A DNA stretch of 64,000 bases from Juglans regia (taxonomy: Eukaryota > Streptophyta > Magnoliopsida > Fagales > Juglandaceae): the NCBI RefSeq assembly GCF_001411555.2, contig NC_049912.1, positions 22,143,722-22,207,721 on the forward strand, written 5' to 3'. Positions within the stretch are counted from its first letter, which is position 1, and each line of letters begins with the position of its first letter. Positions 1-12,059 of this stretch are shown here, in pieces. Both the position numbers and the translations under genes were made by a program. The notes under the pieces are model-generated. The model made no database searches. It saw only the letters and a program-made list of their open reading frames with translations, and was not told the DNA's origin.

Positions 1-310
1 TGCAGCTCGATAGTTTCCTCATGTTCTCTTCATTATTTACTTGGCCTAAAATGTTGGCTATGGCTCATTTTAGAAATCCCCCACCAAGTTAATGGTCGAC
101 AATTTTTTAGTAATGGTCGAGCAAATTAATCTGAGCTAAATAACAGCTTCTTTCAGAAAAGTGAAGTGTGTTTAATTGGATAAAAGTGCCAGGTTGATTC
201 ATACACTCTCACCACCCAACCTCTTAAAAACATTGCCCATTACACTTCATATCCATCATTATCAATTACCCGATCTTTTTACTTGAGGGGAAATGCATAT
301 CTTGTCACAG
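1..310 (+). other. Probable intron of the LRR gene
   Basis: No coding exon is recognised here. The stretch ends in a splice acceptor (CAG at 308-310) that opens the first visible exon of the LRR gene, so it is read as the end of an intron. The malectin-like exons expected upstream lie outside the window. Confidence 0.5.
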
Positions 311-2780
311 TTATCGCTTTGGAAAAAGTAAAAGACAGTCTCAAGAATCCTCCACTTGATTGGAATGGTGATCCTTGTTTGCCCCGCCAGTTCCCATGGA
401 CCGGCATTTTGTGCTCTGAAGGCCCCCAGATTCGCGTGATTGCCTTGTGAGTGACACTTGAATTGCCATGGCGCTATAATTTGTGTGCTTAATTTTTATT
501 GCATAACAAGAAGCTGACTATCTCCCATTATGTCCAGAAATCTGACAAACATGGGTCTCTCAGGATCGCTGTCACCTACAATTTCCAAGATGACAGCATT
601 GACTGACATGTAGGTTTTCACTGATTAATTCATTGGCTAATGAAATTGAAACGTAAGGATCGCATGATTGACAGTTTAATTATATTGACAGCTGGCTGGG
701 CTATAACAGTTTGACTGGATCTATTCCTGATCTCAGTTCAATGAAGATGCTAAAGATATTGTAAGTCGGTTTTTTGGCTATTATCATTTTTGTCGAGCGA
801 ATGAAAGATTGCACGATTTCGTATAAAGTTGGTTTCACCTGAGCCTCATCAATGATGTATCATTTGCTTCAATGACATGAAACCTGTACTCTCTATTTTG
901 CATACGCTGCAATAAAGTCATTCATCTTCCTCGGGTTGTTACTTCCATTATATAAGCATTTCATTGTGTGGATTGTATTATCTGAAAGTTTAGAGCTTGA
1001 GACCTTTACAAGTTATTATTTTGTGGACTATAATGTTTGACTTCTCCAATTTCAATACCATTTTCCTTGAAGGCGTTTGGAAAACAATCAGCTCAGTGGA
1101 GAAATTCCCCCATCACTGGGGGCCATCGACGGCTTGTGTGAACTGTAAGTTTTATTCTACTATATGCTTGTTAATTTTTATATTAGAAATTATTTTATCA
1201 TTTGAGAATTTCTCATATGTTACTGATGTAATTCTATCCAAATCTTGTGGTTAACAGTATCTTTATAACTGTTCTGCTCTTAATTATCACGAGAAATCAT
1301 GACTGCCATTAGCTTTGTAGGAGGACTAACTTTGATCAGATCGAGTCATGGCTTCTAGTCTGAGGTTTTTAGATACAAATTATGGAATTAAGAATCTTCT
1401 ATAGTGACCAATTCTTTATATCACACACGCGCACGTGCTCGTGTTGATCTATCAATCTAAATAAACCAAATGAAGCCTTTTGACACCAACTAGTTAGGAT
1501 CAGGTACGTGAATCCTTTTCTACCATTCAGCTCTATACGTCCTCTGTTAACCCAACTAACCATGATCAATATACAAAAAATCTAGTATACTATGGCCTTA
1601 AAATGAACCTCAATGAGCCTCTGTCTCAACTAATTGGATCAGCCCCATAAATCCTTCTTTTTCCTAATCAATTGGAGCCGGCTTGGCCATATTAAAGTTT
1701 ATACAAGTTTTTTGCATCTCTACTGATTTTTTTTTCTTTGTACTCCTACCTACATCATTCCTGTAATCTCTTCTATTTTTCTTGGTTTCTTAATGTTCTT
1801 GCAACTCCTTTCTTTCTTATACTGCTCCTAAACACTCAACCAAACTCTTCACATTATTGGGTGCAGTTTCGTTGAAAACTTGCCAACATATTTCAGGAGA
1901 TGATTTCTACTTCCAGTATTAGCGATTTTGCACCTCCAGCTTTCAAAACCCCACTCATAAGATACATTCAGCACAATAACTTTCCGAGAGAGGGAGTGAG
2001 AGAAGGGAGGGATGGGCCCAAGCGCTTGAGGGCTTTGAAGGCACACAGTCTTAGTTATCCTTTGAGGTCCAAAACCCAAAGAGGCTCAAGTCCATATAGA
2101 TCTCCCTTTTACAAGCAATAGGATCTCATCCTTTCTATTTCCTTTTTGTGTCCACCTCTACGATACTTCTAACAGCAACAGATATGAGATTCAGATAAAT
2201 ATTTTTCAGAACCTCAAGTGACTTTGAGGAATGGTGTAGACGATATGCTTAGAAGCGTTGTACTTTTGTAGTTGAAGCTCACTGTAACTTGGGGTGCGTC
2301 TCTTCGGTAGCTTCTAATAGGACACACACACACAATGATAATGAGAGCACCCATATATTGAGCACGGGAATGGCCAAGAAATTGCTGGCTCACAAATTAA
2401 CGTTGTTCAAAGCAATGGGTTGTTTAGACTTTCAACTTAACTAAAGATTCTCCTGTCAGCCAATAATCTCACACACACACACACACACACACACACGCCG
2501 ATAATGAGAGCACCCATATTATAATAGTATACAAAATGTGGTGCTTATATGTATTACGTGCCTGACTTAGTTCTATCTTTCAGTTTCTTACAGAACAATA
2601 ATCTGACTGGTCTAGTTCCAAAAAACCTTGAAGAAAAACCTGGACTAAACCTTAAGTAAGTGTGAACATCCTCTAGTCTTTTATTATCCATACTCATCCA
2701 CCACTGCTTATATTGATTGTTTCAATTTCATTCTCAGGACTTCTCCTGGAAATAATTTTGTATCTCCCCCACCTCCTTGA
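311..2780 (+). CDS. Malectin-like/LRR receptor-like protein, 3' part (partial)
   Basis: Five exons are readable: 311-446, 538-609, 692-760, 2584-2655 and 2738-2780 (stop TGA 2778-2780). The first encodes the hinge typical of malectin/LRR proteins (LDWNGDPCLPRQFPWTGILC). The next three, of 72, 69 and 72 bp, each carry about one leucine-rich repeat (for example NLTNMGLSGSLSPTISKMTA and FLQNNNLTGLVPKNL); 72-bp exons that each encode one repeat are usual for this family. The protein ends soon after the repeats in a short Pro-rich tail (SPPPP) with no transmembrane segment or kinase, unlike a true receptor kinase. It therefore resembles the di-glucose-binding (malectin)/LRR proteins such as Arabidopsis At3g05990 or At1g25570. 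The 1.8-kb intron 761-2583 holds a (CA)n tract. The malectin domain and start are missing because the window begins inside the gene. The family call is firm; the exact orthologue is not. Confidence 0.82.
2467..2496. repeat. (CA)n microsatellite
   Basis: An uninterrupted CA dinucleotide tract lies in the last long intron of the LRR gene. A shorter CA tract with similar flanks (AATGATAATGAGAGCACCCATAT) occurs at about 2323-2355, so the local segment looks duplicated. Confidence 0.9.
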
Positions 2781-3505
2781 GCAATTACATCTATGGATCT
2801 AATGGTAAAGGTGACTTGGCCAATTTCTCCATAAACTTGATTCTAACCAATTCGCATGTATTCCATGAAAGTACCGTTACCTCATTTTGTTCTAAGAATC
2901 TTGCTGGGAGCTGTTTGTGCAAGATTTCCAACCGAGTAATTGAAGTTCTCCTTGATTAGACTCTGTACTTGGGTCACAGAAGGTTTCTTGAAGCAATTTG
3001 GAACATCCAAAACTCTATACCCGAAATGGTTGTTCATATTCACTTAGTCCAATTCGTTTTTTAGTCAATGTATTGGATCATGTTTTCAAAATTTATGTGA
3101 GTATGCATACATTCAATTTTATTCTTCGTGTATACTTGTGTTTTGCCCATCTGTATACTACAAATTCTTTTTTCTTTTACGAGGATGAATATTATCTGTT
3201 CATAATTTGTACTTGTAAAAAACACTCAATTCATATTTTTGTAATATGACATGGTTTGATCTCTTCATTATGCCTTCCTTCTAAGAATAGCCGACCATTT
3301 CATAATTTCCTCTGTTGCCACTTAGTTCTTACCCTTGTTATGACATTGATATCTTATAACTTTGCTGGACGTCTCTAAAGGGACATTGGCATTGATGTCT
3401 CTCAAACCCTTTCAGATCCCAGCACCGTTGTGTACTTCCTAACTCGTCGGAGTCAGCCAGCTTTACATAATTCTTTTATATTGCAACCGGTATTTGAGAG
3501 ACGTA
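2781..3505. other. LRR gene 3' region, no gene seen
   Basis: This covers the probable 3' UTR and downstream DNA. The small open frames at 2777-2959 and 2998-3249 have AT-rich, low-complexity translations with no recognisable domain, and I do not support them as genes. Confidence 0.5.
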
Positions 3506-3708
3506 GGTCTTGTTTGTTTTCAGAAAACATCTTATCTCATTTAATAATTATAACTTTTCTAACTTCTAATATAAAATAAAAAATAATTCAACTTTTTTAA
3601 ATCTCAAAATAAAAATAATATTAAAAAATATATTCTAACAATATTTTATTTAATTTTTTAATTTTAATCTCAACTTATTTTATTTTATCTTTAAAAACAA
3701 ACGGGCCG
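3506..3708 (+). mobile_element. Tourist-like MITE, copy 1
   Basis: AT-rich element of about 200 bp running from GGTCTTGTTTGTTTT to AAAACAAACGGGCC, so its ends are inverted repeats. The core has the family signature (AATTCAACTTTTTTAAAT, AATAATATTAAAAAATATAT, ATCTCAACTTATTTTATTTT). About 14 relatives occur in the window. Confidence 0.75.
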
Positions 3709-4187
3709 TTAGATAGTTTTAGATGCCTCAGCCCTCAGAGGTGCTCGGAACCGTATACTCAGACCAGATGTACGGTAGCACGGGTCTTTAATAAATGTTA
3801 ATCCGAGGATATGGCCTTTCGACCCTTCTGTGCTACAAAAATTGAAATCACTACGTTTTTCTGGTATACAGCCATTTGAGAGTTGAGACCCACTTTTTTG
3901 CTGCATCTGGCATGACTTCTCACTTCATACTTCCCTCCTAATCTATGAGAGACAGATAAATGTGCTTCTACGGTGATAGAGTAGAAGCAATGCAACTAAA
4001 ATGAATGTTAATATCATCCAACAAAATTGAAATGTCAGCATTTACATTGTCAGTCATCAGATCCACACTGAGCCACCATCATTAACATTAATCTAAACAC
4101 GAAAGCAGAAGCATATATAATGAAATAAAAGAAATTAGACTTGATGAACATATATGACAACTCTGCAGATATCAGACGGAATTTTGA
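3709..4187. other. Intergenic, no gene seen
   Basis: Lies between the MITE and the 3' end of the DUF1645 gene, and presumably includes that gene's 3' UTR on the minus strand. Two overlapping minus-strand frames of 65 codons have no recognisable content. Confidence 0.45.
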
Positions 4188-4934
4188 TTACCACTTTCTC
4201 ATCCTCCCCTCTCTGATCTTTCCTTCTTTGAGTGGAAACAAAGGTGGCAAGACATGACTACTCTTCACCTGTGTGCAAATTGGCACATTGATCATAGGCC
4301 TTATTTTAATACTAGCTGATCTCGTCGTCTTCTCCAATCCTTTCTTTGTCTTCTTCACAGGCTTGTCTCTGTTCTTCGAGCTTTCCTTCCGCACATCTGA
4401 TGCAGCTACATCCGCAAGGCCACTAGAAGAAGACGAAGATGATGAGGAAGAAGAAGATGGTGATAAAGAAGAAGCGCGCTGCTTCCTCAACCTTAATAGC
4501 TCTTTCCATAATACGGTGCACTTGGGTGGCCTTGGAGATGGGTCATCATCAACAAACCAACCCACCCTACTCCTCTCCTCCTCCTCCTTGTCCACCTCTT
4601 CTTCCTCAGTGTCTTTCCCTTTGAGACTGATCTTGTTGAGCTTCTCTGCATACTTCATTTGCCAAAAGGGAAGGACCTTCCCATCAAAGAAAAGCTCATC
4701 CGCAGTTAACATTGTTTGGCTACTTACATTGCTTGACAGGAACTCAAATTCAACGTTTCTTGCTTTATCTATCTCTATCTCCATTTCTCCATCTTTCTCC
4801 CCCTGGGGGTTTGGGCTAATGGAGATGAAGTTCTTCTCATCCAGGAATTCAGCAGAGAAAGAAATCCTGGGACTTGAAAATGGTTCAGTGGATTTAGAGG
4901 CAGTTCGAACGGTTTCCTGGGAGACCAAGACCAT
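4188..4934 (-). CDS. DUF1645-type protein (248 aa)
   Basis: Intronless gene for a hydrophilic 248-residue protein. The family signature is visible: a Phe-rich N-terminal patch (RISFSAEFLDE, residues 23-33), VEFEFLSS (61-68), the core TADELFFDGKVLPF (77-90), the motif KCTVLWKELLRLRKQR (138-153), then a poly-Ser run (from about 158) and a basic tail. An acidic stretch (EEEEVDKEEEE) lies at 110-120. DUF1645 proteins are plant-specific; some members affect stress response and grain or organ size, but the biochemical role is unknown. The start is the first Met of the frame, with a TATA-like box about 95 bp upstream. The antisense strand is also open over most of the gene because of codon bias. No signal peptide or membrane segment is seen. 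In Arabidopsis one gene lies between the LRR gene and LACS6 and is worth comparing with this one. Confidence 0.85.
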   Translation of the reverse strand: MVLVSQETVRTASKSTEPFSSPRISFSAEFLDEKNFISISPNPQGEKDGEMEIEIDKARNVEFEFLSSNVSSQTMLTADELFFDGKVLPFWQMKYAEKLNKISLKGKDTEEEEVDKEEEERSRVGWFVDDDPSPRPPKCTVLWKELLRLRKQRASSLSPSSSSSSSSSSSSGLADVAASDVRKESSKNRDKPVKKTKKGLEKTTRSASIKIRPMINVPICTQVKSSHVLPPLFPLKEGKIREGRMRKW

Positions 4935-5028
4935 TTTGGTTGTGTTTGGGTTCAGGGAAAAAGTGGGGGGAATAAAGGTGGTGTAGCTGGCTAGTCAGGT
5001 GTGTTTGATCAGATTCATGAGATTGTGA

Positions 5029-5034
5029 TTTATA
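5029..5034 (-). promoter_or_regulatory. TATA-like box of the DUF1645 gene
   Basis: Reads TATAAA on the minus strand in the context CCTTTATAAATC, about 95 bp before the start codon at 4934. Position and sequence fit a core promoter; there is no transcript evidence. Confidence 0.45.
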
Positions 5035-5578
5035 AAGGAAAAAGGAGATGCTGTGATGTTTCTTATATTTTTAATCTCTTTGGTTTGTCATTGTAGTAAA
5101 ATGGTGGACGGTGAGATTATAAAATATCATGTGGTCTGGTGAAGGCGAAACAAGTGAACCAAGGTTGTGTTTAGAATATAGGAACAGCACATGGACACCT
5201 TGAGAGCTAAAGACAAAAAATAATAAAATAATAATAATTAAAAAAAATCGTACCGTAATTTTGCATGCAAGTTTAAAAGGTATTTTACAACTATTTTCTT
5301 GCTTTCCTAAATTCCAAAAAAAGAAAAAGAAAAGGGAATTAAGGAAAGATTTTCAATTGAAGGCAGAGGATGGAGAGCATAATTCAACTCAAAAAAAGGA
5401 AAAAGAAAAGGTGGTAGGTAATATGGTGGTGCAAAATCTGGTTGAACGGTTCAAAACGTGTGAAAAGTAAATGACACACCTCAGACTGATAGTGATTAAT
5501 GGGGAAAAAAAAGTAAACAGCATGAATGCCATATGCAGATGAATGAATCAGTGACCAATCAATTTGGGTTGGCCTACT
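5035..5578. other. Upstream region of the DUF1645 gene
   Basis: Probable promoter DNA of the minus-strand gene. AT-rich with A tracts. The frames at 5261-5470 and 5533-5859 are low-complexity Lys/Asn-rich or run into a MITE and are not supported. Confidence 0.4.
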
Positions 5579-5804
5579 ACCTTGTTTGGTCCGTCACTTT
5601 AAATTTTAGATTAATTGTCAAGGTTTTCCCTCTTATTTTAAACTTCTCGAAATTTTCAAATTCTCACAAAAATAAAATACAATTCAACTTTTTCAAATTT
5701 CAAAATAAAAATAACATTAAAAAAATATATTATAATAATATTTTATTCAACTTTCAACTTTTATCTCAATTTATATCATCTCATCAACGAAAACAAACGA
5801 GACC
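5579..5804 (+). mobile_element. Tourist-like MITE, copy 2
   Basis: Runs from ACCTTGTTTGGTCC to AAAACAAACGAGACC, with the family core (AATTCAACTTTTTCAAATTT and ATTAAAAAAATATATTATAA). The right end matches the consensus well; the left end is diverged. Confidence 0.7.
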
Positions 5805-8354
5805 TTATCATTTATATTTGAGAGAACCCCCACCTTTTTTTTTTTTTTTTTCGTCTTGAATTTTGTCATCTTTAATCATACAAACTTCTCGTCATTTTAG
5901 CATTTACATCTTTAAAAATTCCTGCAAAACTCACACCCAAATATATATGAATTTGGTGGCAAATGGAAATCCAAACGTCACCATTTACCAAATGGGTTTC
6001 TAAAAGGGATAATGACTGAGAAATCTGGCAATGGATCTCAGAAAAGGGACATTAGGTTCTGTTTTAGACAAAGTGGCTGTTGTGTATTAAATCTGCATTA
6101 GTCAAAGAGCTGAGCATTGTTTTGTTTTGACTCCTCGTGCTTTTTGCTTAGAGGGATTATATCTAACATGGGAGTCGTCCAGACCATGTGGTCACATGAG
6201 ATTAATTTCTAGCCATGTGAAAGCTGAATCCATGATATCAACAAGATATCCTTACTGACCAAGTTGCCCTTTTGAAGAGCTTCATCATTGGTGGTGCAGC
6301 ATGTTAAGTTGTATGATATGGGTATTCCTGTCATTCTAAGAGTGTTTACAGGTGGTAGATATCATAATTCGTTCCTTGAAAAGCTTCCATTAAGATTTGG
6401 ACAGCTCTATTTAAGGCTAGACAGCTAATAAACATAGAGTAGTCTTTGGATTACTATATAAATAAGGGTAGGGGTTACATTATTTATTAGCACATTATCC
6501 CGGGCAGTCCTATGGCCCTCCTATGTCCTAATAATGGAGGGACAGCTGACAATAATGTGGTAGATTCACAGTCTGAACAATAAAGAACTAAATTCAACAC
6601 AATTTACAGTCAAAGTTTAACCCTCTGGTTGATCAATATACCATCTCATCATTTTTTTTTTCAGATTTCAAACTTGGTTACTGAAACCAGAATAAATATA
6701 CAAATATCGAAATTGATGGCCAGAAAATTTAATCGGAATCAGTTGCTCTTGTCTTGTACAGAGCAGAGTAAAAGGGTTTGAAGGACAAGATGTTTTAAGT
6801 ACCTCCTGACCAGTTTCATTCTGCCACCTTTTTTAGGGAGAGGGGGCCCCAAAATTTTGGGTCTTTTTGAGCATTTAAAACAAGAGAGCTGAACTGCTGA
6901 AGAACTGTGCACAGTTTAAGAGGTAGCAAGCACTAGCAAGTGACCCGGAAAGGACTCCTAGGCACAGTAATGTCAATGTGTGGCTAAACATTTAGAATAG
7001 TGGGGGGACCATACATTCACAATTCTATTAATATAAGAGATGCTATTTGATGGGAGAGAGAGAGAGAAAGAGAGAGAGAGGAGTTCAATCTGGTCTCATG
7101 CAATACCGAGCTGGTAACATGATCACTTCTGTTTTAATTACTACATCTCCAGGCTCTGTGCCTTAGCTGTTGGTATGAGAGAGAGAGAGAGAGAGAGCTT
7201 TGACCATGACCAACTTTTTGTTAATTTAAAAGAAGTTGGGGGAGGCCACTTTTGAGTAGGAATCTATATGTAGATTTAATCACTCTCAGAAACATGGGCT
7301 TGATCTCATAATTGCGTGTAACATTTTTAATCCTGTGTTCAAATTGGTGATTTAGTTTAGCATTCAGGCCTGGCCCTAGAAGTAGAGGGGCTGCTTTGTC
7401 AAGGTTTTGACATAGTGCAGAGTGGTTGTGTCATCTTTCTAAAGCTTATAAATAATAGACATAATGTTGTGGCAACTTATATCTCAAGTATTAAAGATAT
7501 TGACATCATAAATAAGGTCACAAGATGGATTATTTCAGGGTAATTAACAAAACCTATATCTATGACTTCATTGATATTTTTCTTCAGCCATTCATATCTG
7601 CCTGATATTATATGATCAACTATCACATGAATAATACTAAAAACAAGCACTTCCAATGCTAGTCTTTCAGAAACATGAGCCATTATAATTTATGGAAAAG
7701 GGCAATTATGGTTGTCTTGGAACAACCTCAGACAAGGAATTCCCATTTTACGCAATGTATCACAAGGCAGACACATCTTGGTAATATTCCAACCAATACA
7801 AAGAAAGTTGAAGGGATTTCTTAGCATCCCAGCTAAAATCCAATCACACTGAATCATAATGCATGAGATGCAGAATGCCTTCATCTGTAATGCTTTCAAG
7901 AGTTTTGACCATTATCTCTGTTGCCAATCAGATCTATTAAATATTTCCAAACAGCCAGTGAGAATGCAAATACCACGAGGAATCATGATCCAAGACTAGG
8001 GACAGAATTATGGCATTCTGCTGCTGCTTTTTTTTTCATGTTGCTTAGGCTTATGGGGAGACTTTCTGCAAGATGATTTGTACAAACATGTAAGACAGCC
8101 TTCGAGTTCGAGTAGCTAAGGCAGCATTCTTCTTCTCTCAAGAGAATGGTGTCTACTTGAAGAGTAACACTTGTACAAGCTGATTTAAACCTTGGAAAGA
8201 AAAATCATGGATGCTTTGCTGAAGAGTAACAATGTGGTTTTGTTGTTTTTAATTTAAAATTTTGCTACAAATAAGCCGATGTGTCAACACACTACTTATA
8301 ATGAGATCTATTACAACTTTAAAAAAACGAAACAACAATCATATATTAACACGT
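5805..8354. other. Intergenic 2.5 kb, no gene seen
   Basis: No convincing coding region or RNA gene. A T17 tract lies at about 5835. GA-rich microsatellites are at about 7050-7081 and 7177-7198. The minus-strand frames at 7477-7683 and 7690-7899 have no recognisable domain. An unannotated non-coding transcript cannot be excluded. Confidence 0.4.
7050..7081. repeat. (GA)n microsatellite
   Basis: GAGAGAGAGAGAAAGAGAGAGAGAGG. A second GA run lies near 7177-7198. Confidence 0.85.
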
Positions 8355-8546
8355 ACTCGTTTGTTTTTACAATTCATCTTATCTAATTATTACAATTTTA
8401 TCAAATTTTCATAAAAAATAAAATAAATAATTTAACTTTTTTAAATCTTAAAACAAAAATAATATTAAAAAAATATATTCTAATAATATATTATTTAACT
8501 TTAAACTTTAATTTCAACTCATCTCATCTATAAAAACAAACAAGAC
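8355..8546 (+). mobile_element. Tourist-like MITE, copy 3
   Basis: Runs from CTCGTTTGTTTTTAC to TAAAAACAAACAAGAC. Same internal signature and orientation as copy 1. Confidence 0.75.
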
Positions 8547-10095
8547 TATTGATTTGGAAAGTCTTCACATTAACTATCTGTTAAAATGTATTCTAAAAAA
8601 TAAGACATTTTCTCTTAAATTTAAAATACTTGCATCCGCTATCGATCTAAGCACAAGTAACAAAACTAGTGGGTTTGACAAACGAAAAAACCATGTATCA
8701 GCAGAGAGGACCACGTCAAGTACTGCAGGGGGTGAGTGTGTGTCATATGTCATGGCATGTGACCTGTCCCTGCTTCCAGTTCCACCTGGAATCGTCCCTT
8801 TTTAGACGGACAAAAGTTAGGCTGAGATTTTCAGAACTTTTTTTCTAATTTTTTTGTTTTGGGAAGACGTTAACAAGTCAGGTTTCATTCTGCTCCAAAC
8901 CCGCGGGCGGGCCCAATTTCATTGACTGCTAATCCAGCCCAAATGAAACAAAATATATAATATTTAATTTGTCAATTTCAAGAGTTTTGTGTTTTTGTGA
9001 ATGTCCCATATAATATATATATATATATATAGTATTTATTTTCTGCAATTATTGATTTCCTCTATACTCTCTGTTGTTGTTTTCCCAGATGTACAACCAA
9101 GTGTGAGGTATCTTTCCGACTTAAATTCAAAACACCCTGTACTAAAATCAGGGTAATTAAAATGCTTTAAAATTGCTCTGTGGCCTACACACTTGAATAT
9201 TTTGTTTTCTTTTCTTTTTCTTTTTCTTTTTATCTCTACAGACTACAACTAATATTTTTACAAAAAAAAAAAAAATCAAAACGTCATGGCGTTCCTGAAT
9301 TAATTAGTGAAGAGCTTAATAATGCAAGGTGGCTACCAAACACCATTTGTGACGATAATAATTTTTATTTATTATTAACTCGTGACTCATGCATGCAACG
9401 ATTTTACATGCATGTTAGCATTGGCACCCATTAATTATGTAATTTTTTTAGTTAAAGTTTAGCTAAAAAAGGCATCTTGGTTGGTATTTTACGTAATCTA
9501 ACTCCTATATATGCATCCCATCTCATGTATATTTTCCTTTCCTCGATGTTTTAAAGCTCTAAATGCATCATGGCAAAGTAGAAAATGAATCAGCATAGCA
9601 TTTGGATAAGAGAAATTAATGCTACTATGCCACTTCAGTTATACCACTCACTTTACTTTATTCTATTAGTTGGTTCAACGTGATTAATTAAAAAAATTAA
9701 AAACACAAATATAAGAGGAGTAGAGGGAATCTAAAATTTCAGTTTCTCTTATGTATTTTTCAAACGTTATTTATTTTGAATATATTTATATATTTTATTA
9801 TTTTTTACAAATTTTTTTTTTTAATAAACCATGTGCCACCAAGTACTAGTGGTGACACGTCAATAGGACAAGGTGGACGGAATAACTAGAGTGACATAGC
9901 TGCGCTTCTCTTAGGATAATGTTAGTTATAGGATCCTCGATCAGGCCATGCAATTAAGTAGGGGTGGGTGAAATCCTTTAATTAGCCAAAGTTGTCGATC
10001 TTACACAGTCGATTTCTGTAGTACTACTTGGTCGAGCGATGATATTCAGTAAACATTATTGGTCTTTTCGAAAGGAGTTGAGGAGACTGAGCATG
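8547..10095. other. Intergenic 1.5 kb, no gene seen
   Basis: AT-rich with a (TA)n run at about 9010-9031 and an A13 tract near 9260. The frame at 8554-8805 begins in the MITE, and that at 9180-9434 is low complexity. The stretch 9590-9930 shows MITE-like composition but no clear ends. Confidence 0.4.
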
Positions 10096-10097
10096 GA

Positions 10098-10106
10098 TAT
10101 AAATAC
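10098..10106 (+). promoter_or_regulatory. TATA-like box
   Basis: GGATATAAATACCC is a good plant TATA context, about 130 bp upstream of a short ORF and a CT-rich leader-like stretch (10205-10226). The transcription unit is inferred only. Confidence 0.35.
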
Positions 10107-10229
10107 CCTTAACAATTAACATAAGTAAAACTTGCATATAAATATTCTCACTTTAATATATTATCAGCTAGGGTTTCGTTTTCTCAAAAAACCCTAGCTA
10201 GCCACATCTCTGATCTCTCTCTCTCAATC

Positions 10230-10289
10230 ATGCCTGTTTCTTTGCATGGTCACCTCATGAAATGCTTTATGGGCTTCTCCAAATCATGA
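10230..10289 (+). CDS. Candidate short ORF (19 aa)
   Basis: An ATG after a CT-rich leader-like stretch opens a 20-codon frame including the stop: MPVSLHGHLMKCFMGFSKS. A TATA-like box lies about 130 bp upstream. I do not recognise the peptide. It lacks the ENOD40 motif (a W..SIHGS core), and the flanking DNA shows no miR399-mimic or tasiRNA target site that I know of. It could be the peptide of a small-peptide transcript, an uORF or chance. Conservation across related genomes would decide. Confidence 0.25.
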   Translation: MPVSLHGHLMKCFMGFSKS

Positions 10290-10658
10290 GGGGCTTACAG
10301 CTAGCAGTACTCAGAGATAATGTTTGTACCACTGTTGAATATTGGAATGTTGTTGCTTTACTAGCTAGAAGTTGGAGATTTTGACATTTAGCTCAGGAAG
10401 TTTAAACATATATATATAGATCTGGTCCTGATACTTGTAATTTTGGATGCATGCTGATGGGGGCAATTTTTTTCTGTGAAATTCGCCTGGCCTGTACGTA
10501 CGTGGATGTGTCTCAGCTTTAATTTTTCCTCTCAATTATGGAATGGCCTGGTTCTTCCCAAAATTTATATTTTCTGTTGCATAGTTTTAGTTGACTGATT
10601 TTATGGAAAATATCTGTGTAGCTGTGTTGTCTTTGAGATTGATGCTTAATTTTCTTTT

Positions 10659-10661
<3 letters not shown>

Positions 10662-10707
<46 letters not shown>
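10662..10707. repeat. (TA)n(CA)n microsatellite
   Basis: About 40 bp of alternating TA followed by CACACAC. A minus-strand frame through it (poly-Tyr/Ile) is an artefact. Confidence 0.95.
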
Positions 10708-10709
10708 TA

Positions 10710-11430
10710 GTAAGATGTTACGTGCCTGAGGCACGTATGTGCAGTTCAAAGCACTAATATATTTTATTAAAATAAAAATAAAGTATATATATCTTATTAT
10801 TTTATTACTAATATATATCTTAAAAGTTATTGAAAGATAGACTATTTGTAAATTATTATAATGCTTTCCTATTATAATGAATACGAAAAGACAAATCTAC
10901 ATAAATCTGTTTTCCTATTATAACATATTTTCAAATTGGAAATTGAATCCATGATTATTATTATTATAATAAATCTGCTTTATTAGCATATTTAAAGATA
11001 TTAATAGTGGAATAGAAACCAACAGAAACCATAAAAGTAGCCATAAATAGAATGTAAATAAAAATACAATTGTATCCATGTGTTCTGTAATTATTACAAA
11101 CGGATGGAAAGTTAATGAAAACCAGCATATTCCGTTAAAATAAGAAATTTATTTTAAAACAAGAAAATTCCGTTTCATAGGCTCTTTATATATATAGAGA
11201 GATATTTGCAAGGGTATATTTTAGCATATGCCAAGAGACTCTAGTGCTCATATAGAAGATATAGAGACATGCGTTATATTAACTAATAAATAGAGTTTTA
11301 ACCTTTTTTTTTTATAACGAATTTGAGTCCCATGCACAACAATAGGTATACTGATACGCCAAGTTTGCAAGCAGCATAAGTACTCTTTTTTATAACTAAT
11401 ATTTGGGGTCTCACAACAATATGTATTTAT
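10710..11430. other. AT-rich intergenic, no gene seen
   Basis: Very AT-rich, with several short TATATA runs and no coding signal on either strand. Confidence 0.5.
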
Positions 11431-11650
11431 GTTTAGATAATAAGTTGAGATGAAAGTTGAGATGAAAATTGAGAGCTAAATAAAATACTGTTAGAATATT
11501 ATTTTTTATTATTGTTTTGAGATTTGAAAAAATTGAATTGTTTATTGTATTTTGTGTGAAAATTTATGAAAGTTGTAATGATTAGATTAGATGGGATGAA
11601 ATGAAATGAAATGAGATGGATTGAGAGCTCCTCTCAATCCAAACCGAGCC
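11431..11650 (-). mobile_element. Tourist-like MITE, copy 4
   Basis: Same family in reverse orientation: GTTGAGATGAAAGTTGAGATG, then AATAAAATACTGTTAGAATATT, GATTTGAAAAAATTGAATTG, ending in AATCCAAACCGAGCC. Confidence 0.7.
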
Positions 11651-11847
11651 TAAAGCGTTTATATTGGATTAGGTAAAGGTCTAGGCAAAATTTAACTAAT
11701 CTCAACATTAATAAAGTCCCCACATTGAATTAGGCATTGTTGTCTAAGTTTAGTTATAAGCTACAGTAGCTCAATATATTTGTTAAGAAAGAGTGACTTG
11801 ACTAATAAGTTTTATATTATTTCTCTCAGCTGGATATATTTCTTCCC

Positions 11848-12059
11848 CTGCCTTGTTTGGTTATGAAAGTGTTAAAAATTGAATAAAATATTATTAGAAT
11901 CTAATTTTTTAATATTAGTTTTGATTTGAAATTTGAAAAAATTTAATTATTTATTGTATTTTATGTGAGAGTTTAGAAAAATTATAAATTTGTAATGATT
12001 AGATGAGATGAAATTAGATGAGATGAAATATAGTTTGTGTTGTGTAACCAAACCAGTCC
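11848..12059 (-). mobile_element. Tourist-like MITE, copy 5
   Basis: Ends CTGCCTTGTTTGGTTATGA and GTGTAACCAAACCAGTCC form inverted repeats around the reverse-oriented family core (GATTTGAAAAAATTTAATTA). Confidence 0.72.

Noticed and set aside
4273..4986. 237-aa plus-strand open frame opposite the DUF1645 gene
   Set aside because: It is antisense to a gene with clear family motifs. The translation is hydrophobic/Ser-rich with no domain, a shadow of the real frame.
10230..10330. MicroRNA precursor
   Set aside because: Only an 8-bp inverted repeat (CCTCATGA/TCATGAGG) with a long loop; no known mature miRNA sequence seen.
10519..10749. 76-aa minus-strand frame with (YI)n
   Set aside because: Translation of a TA microsatellite.
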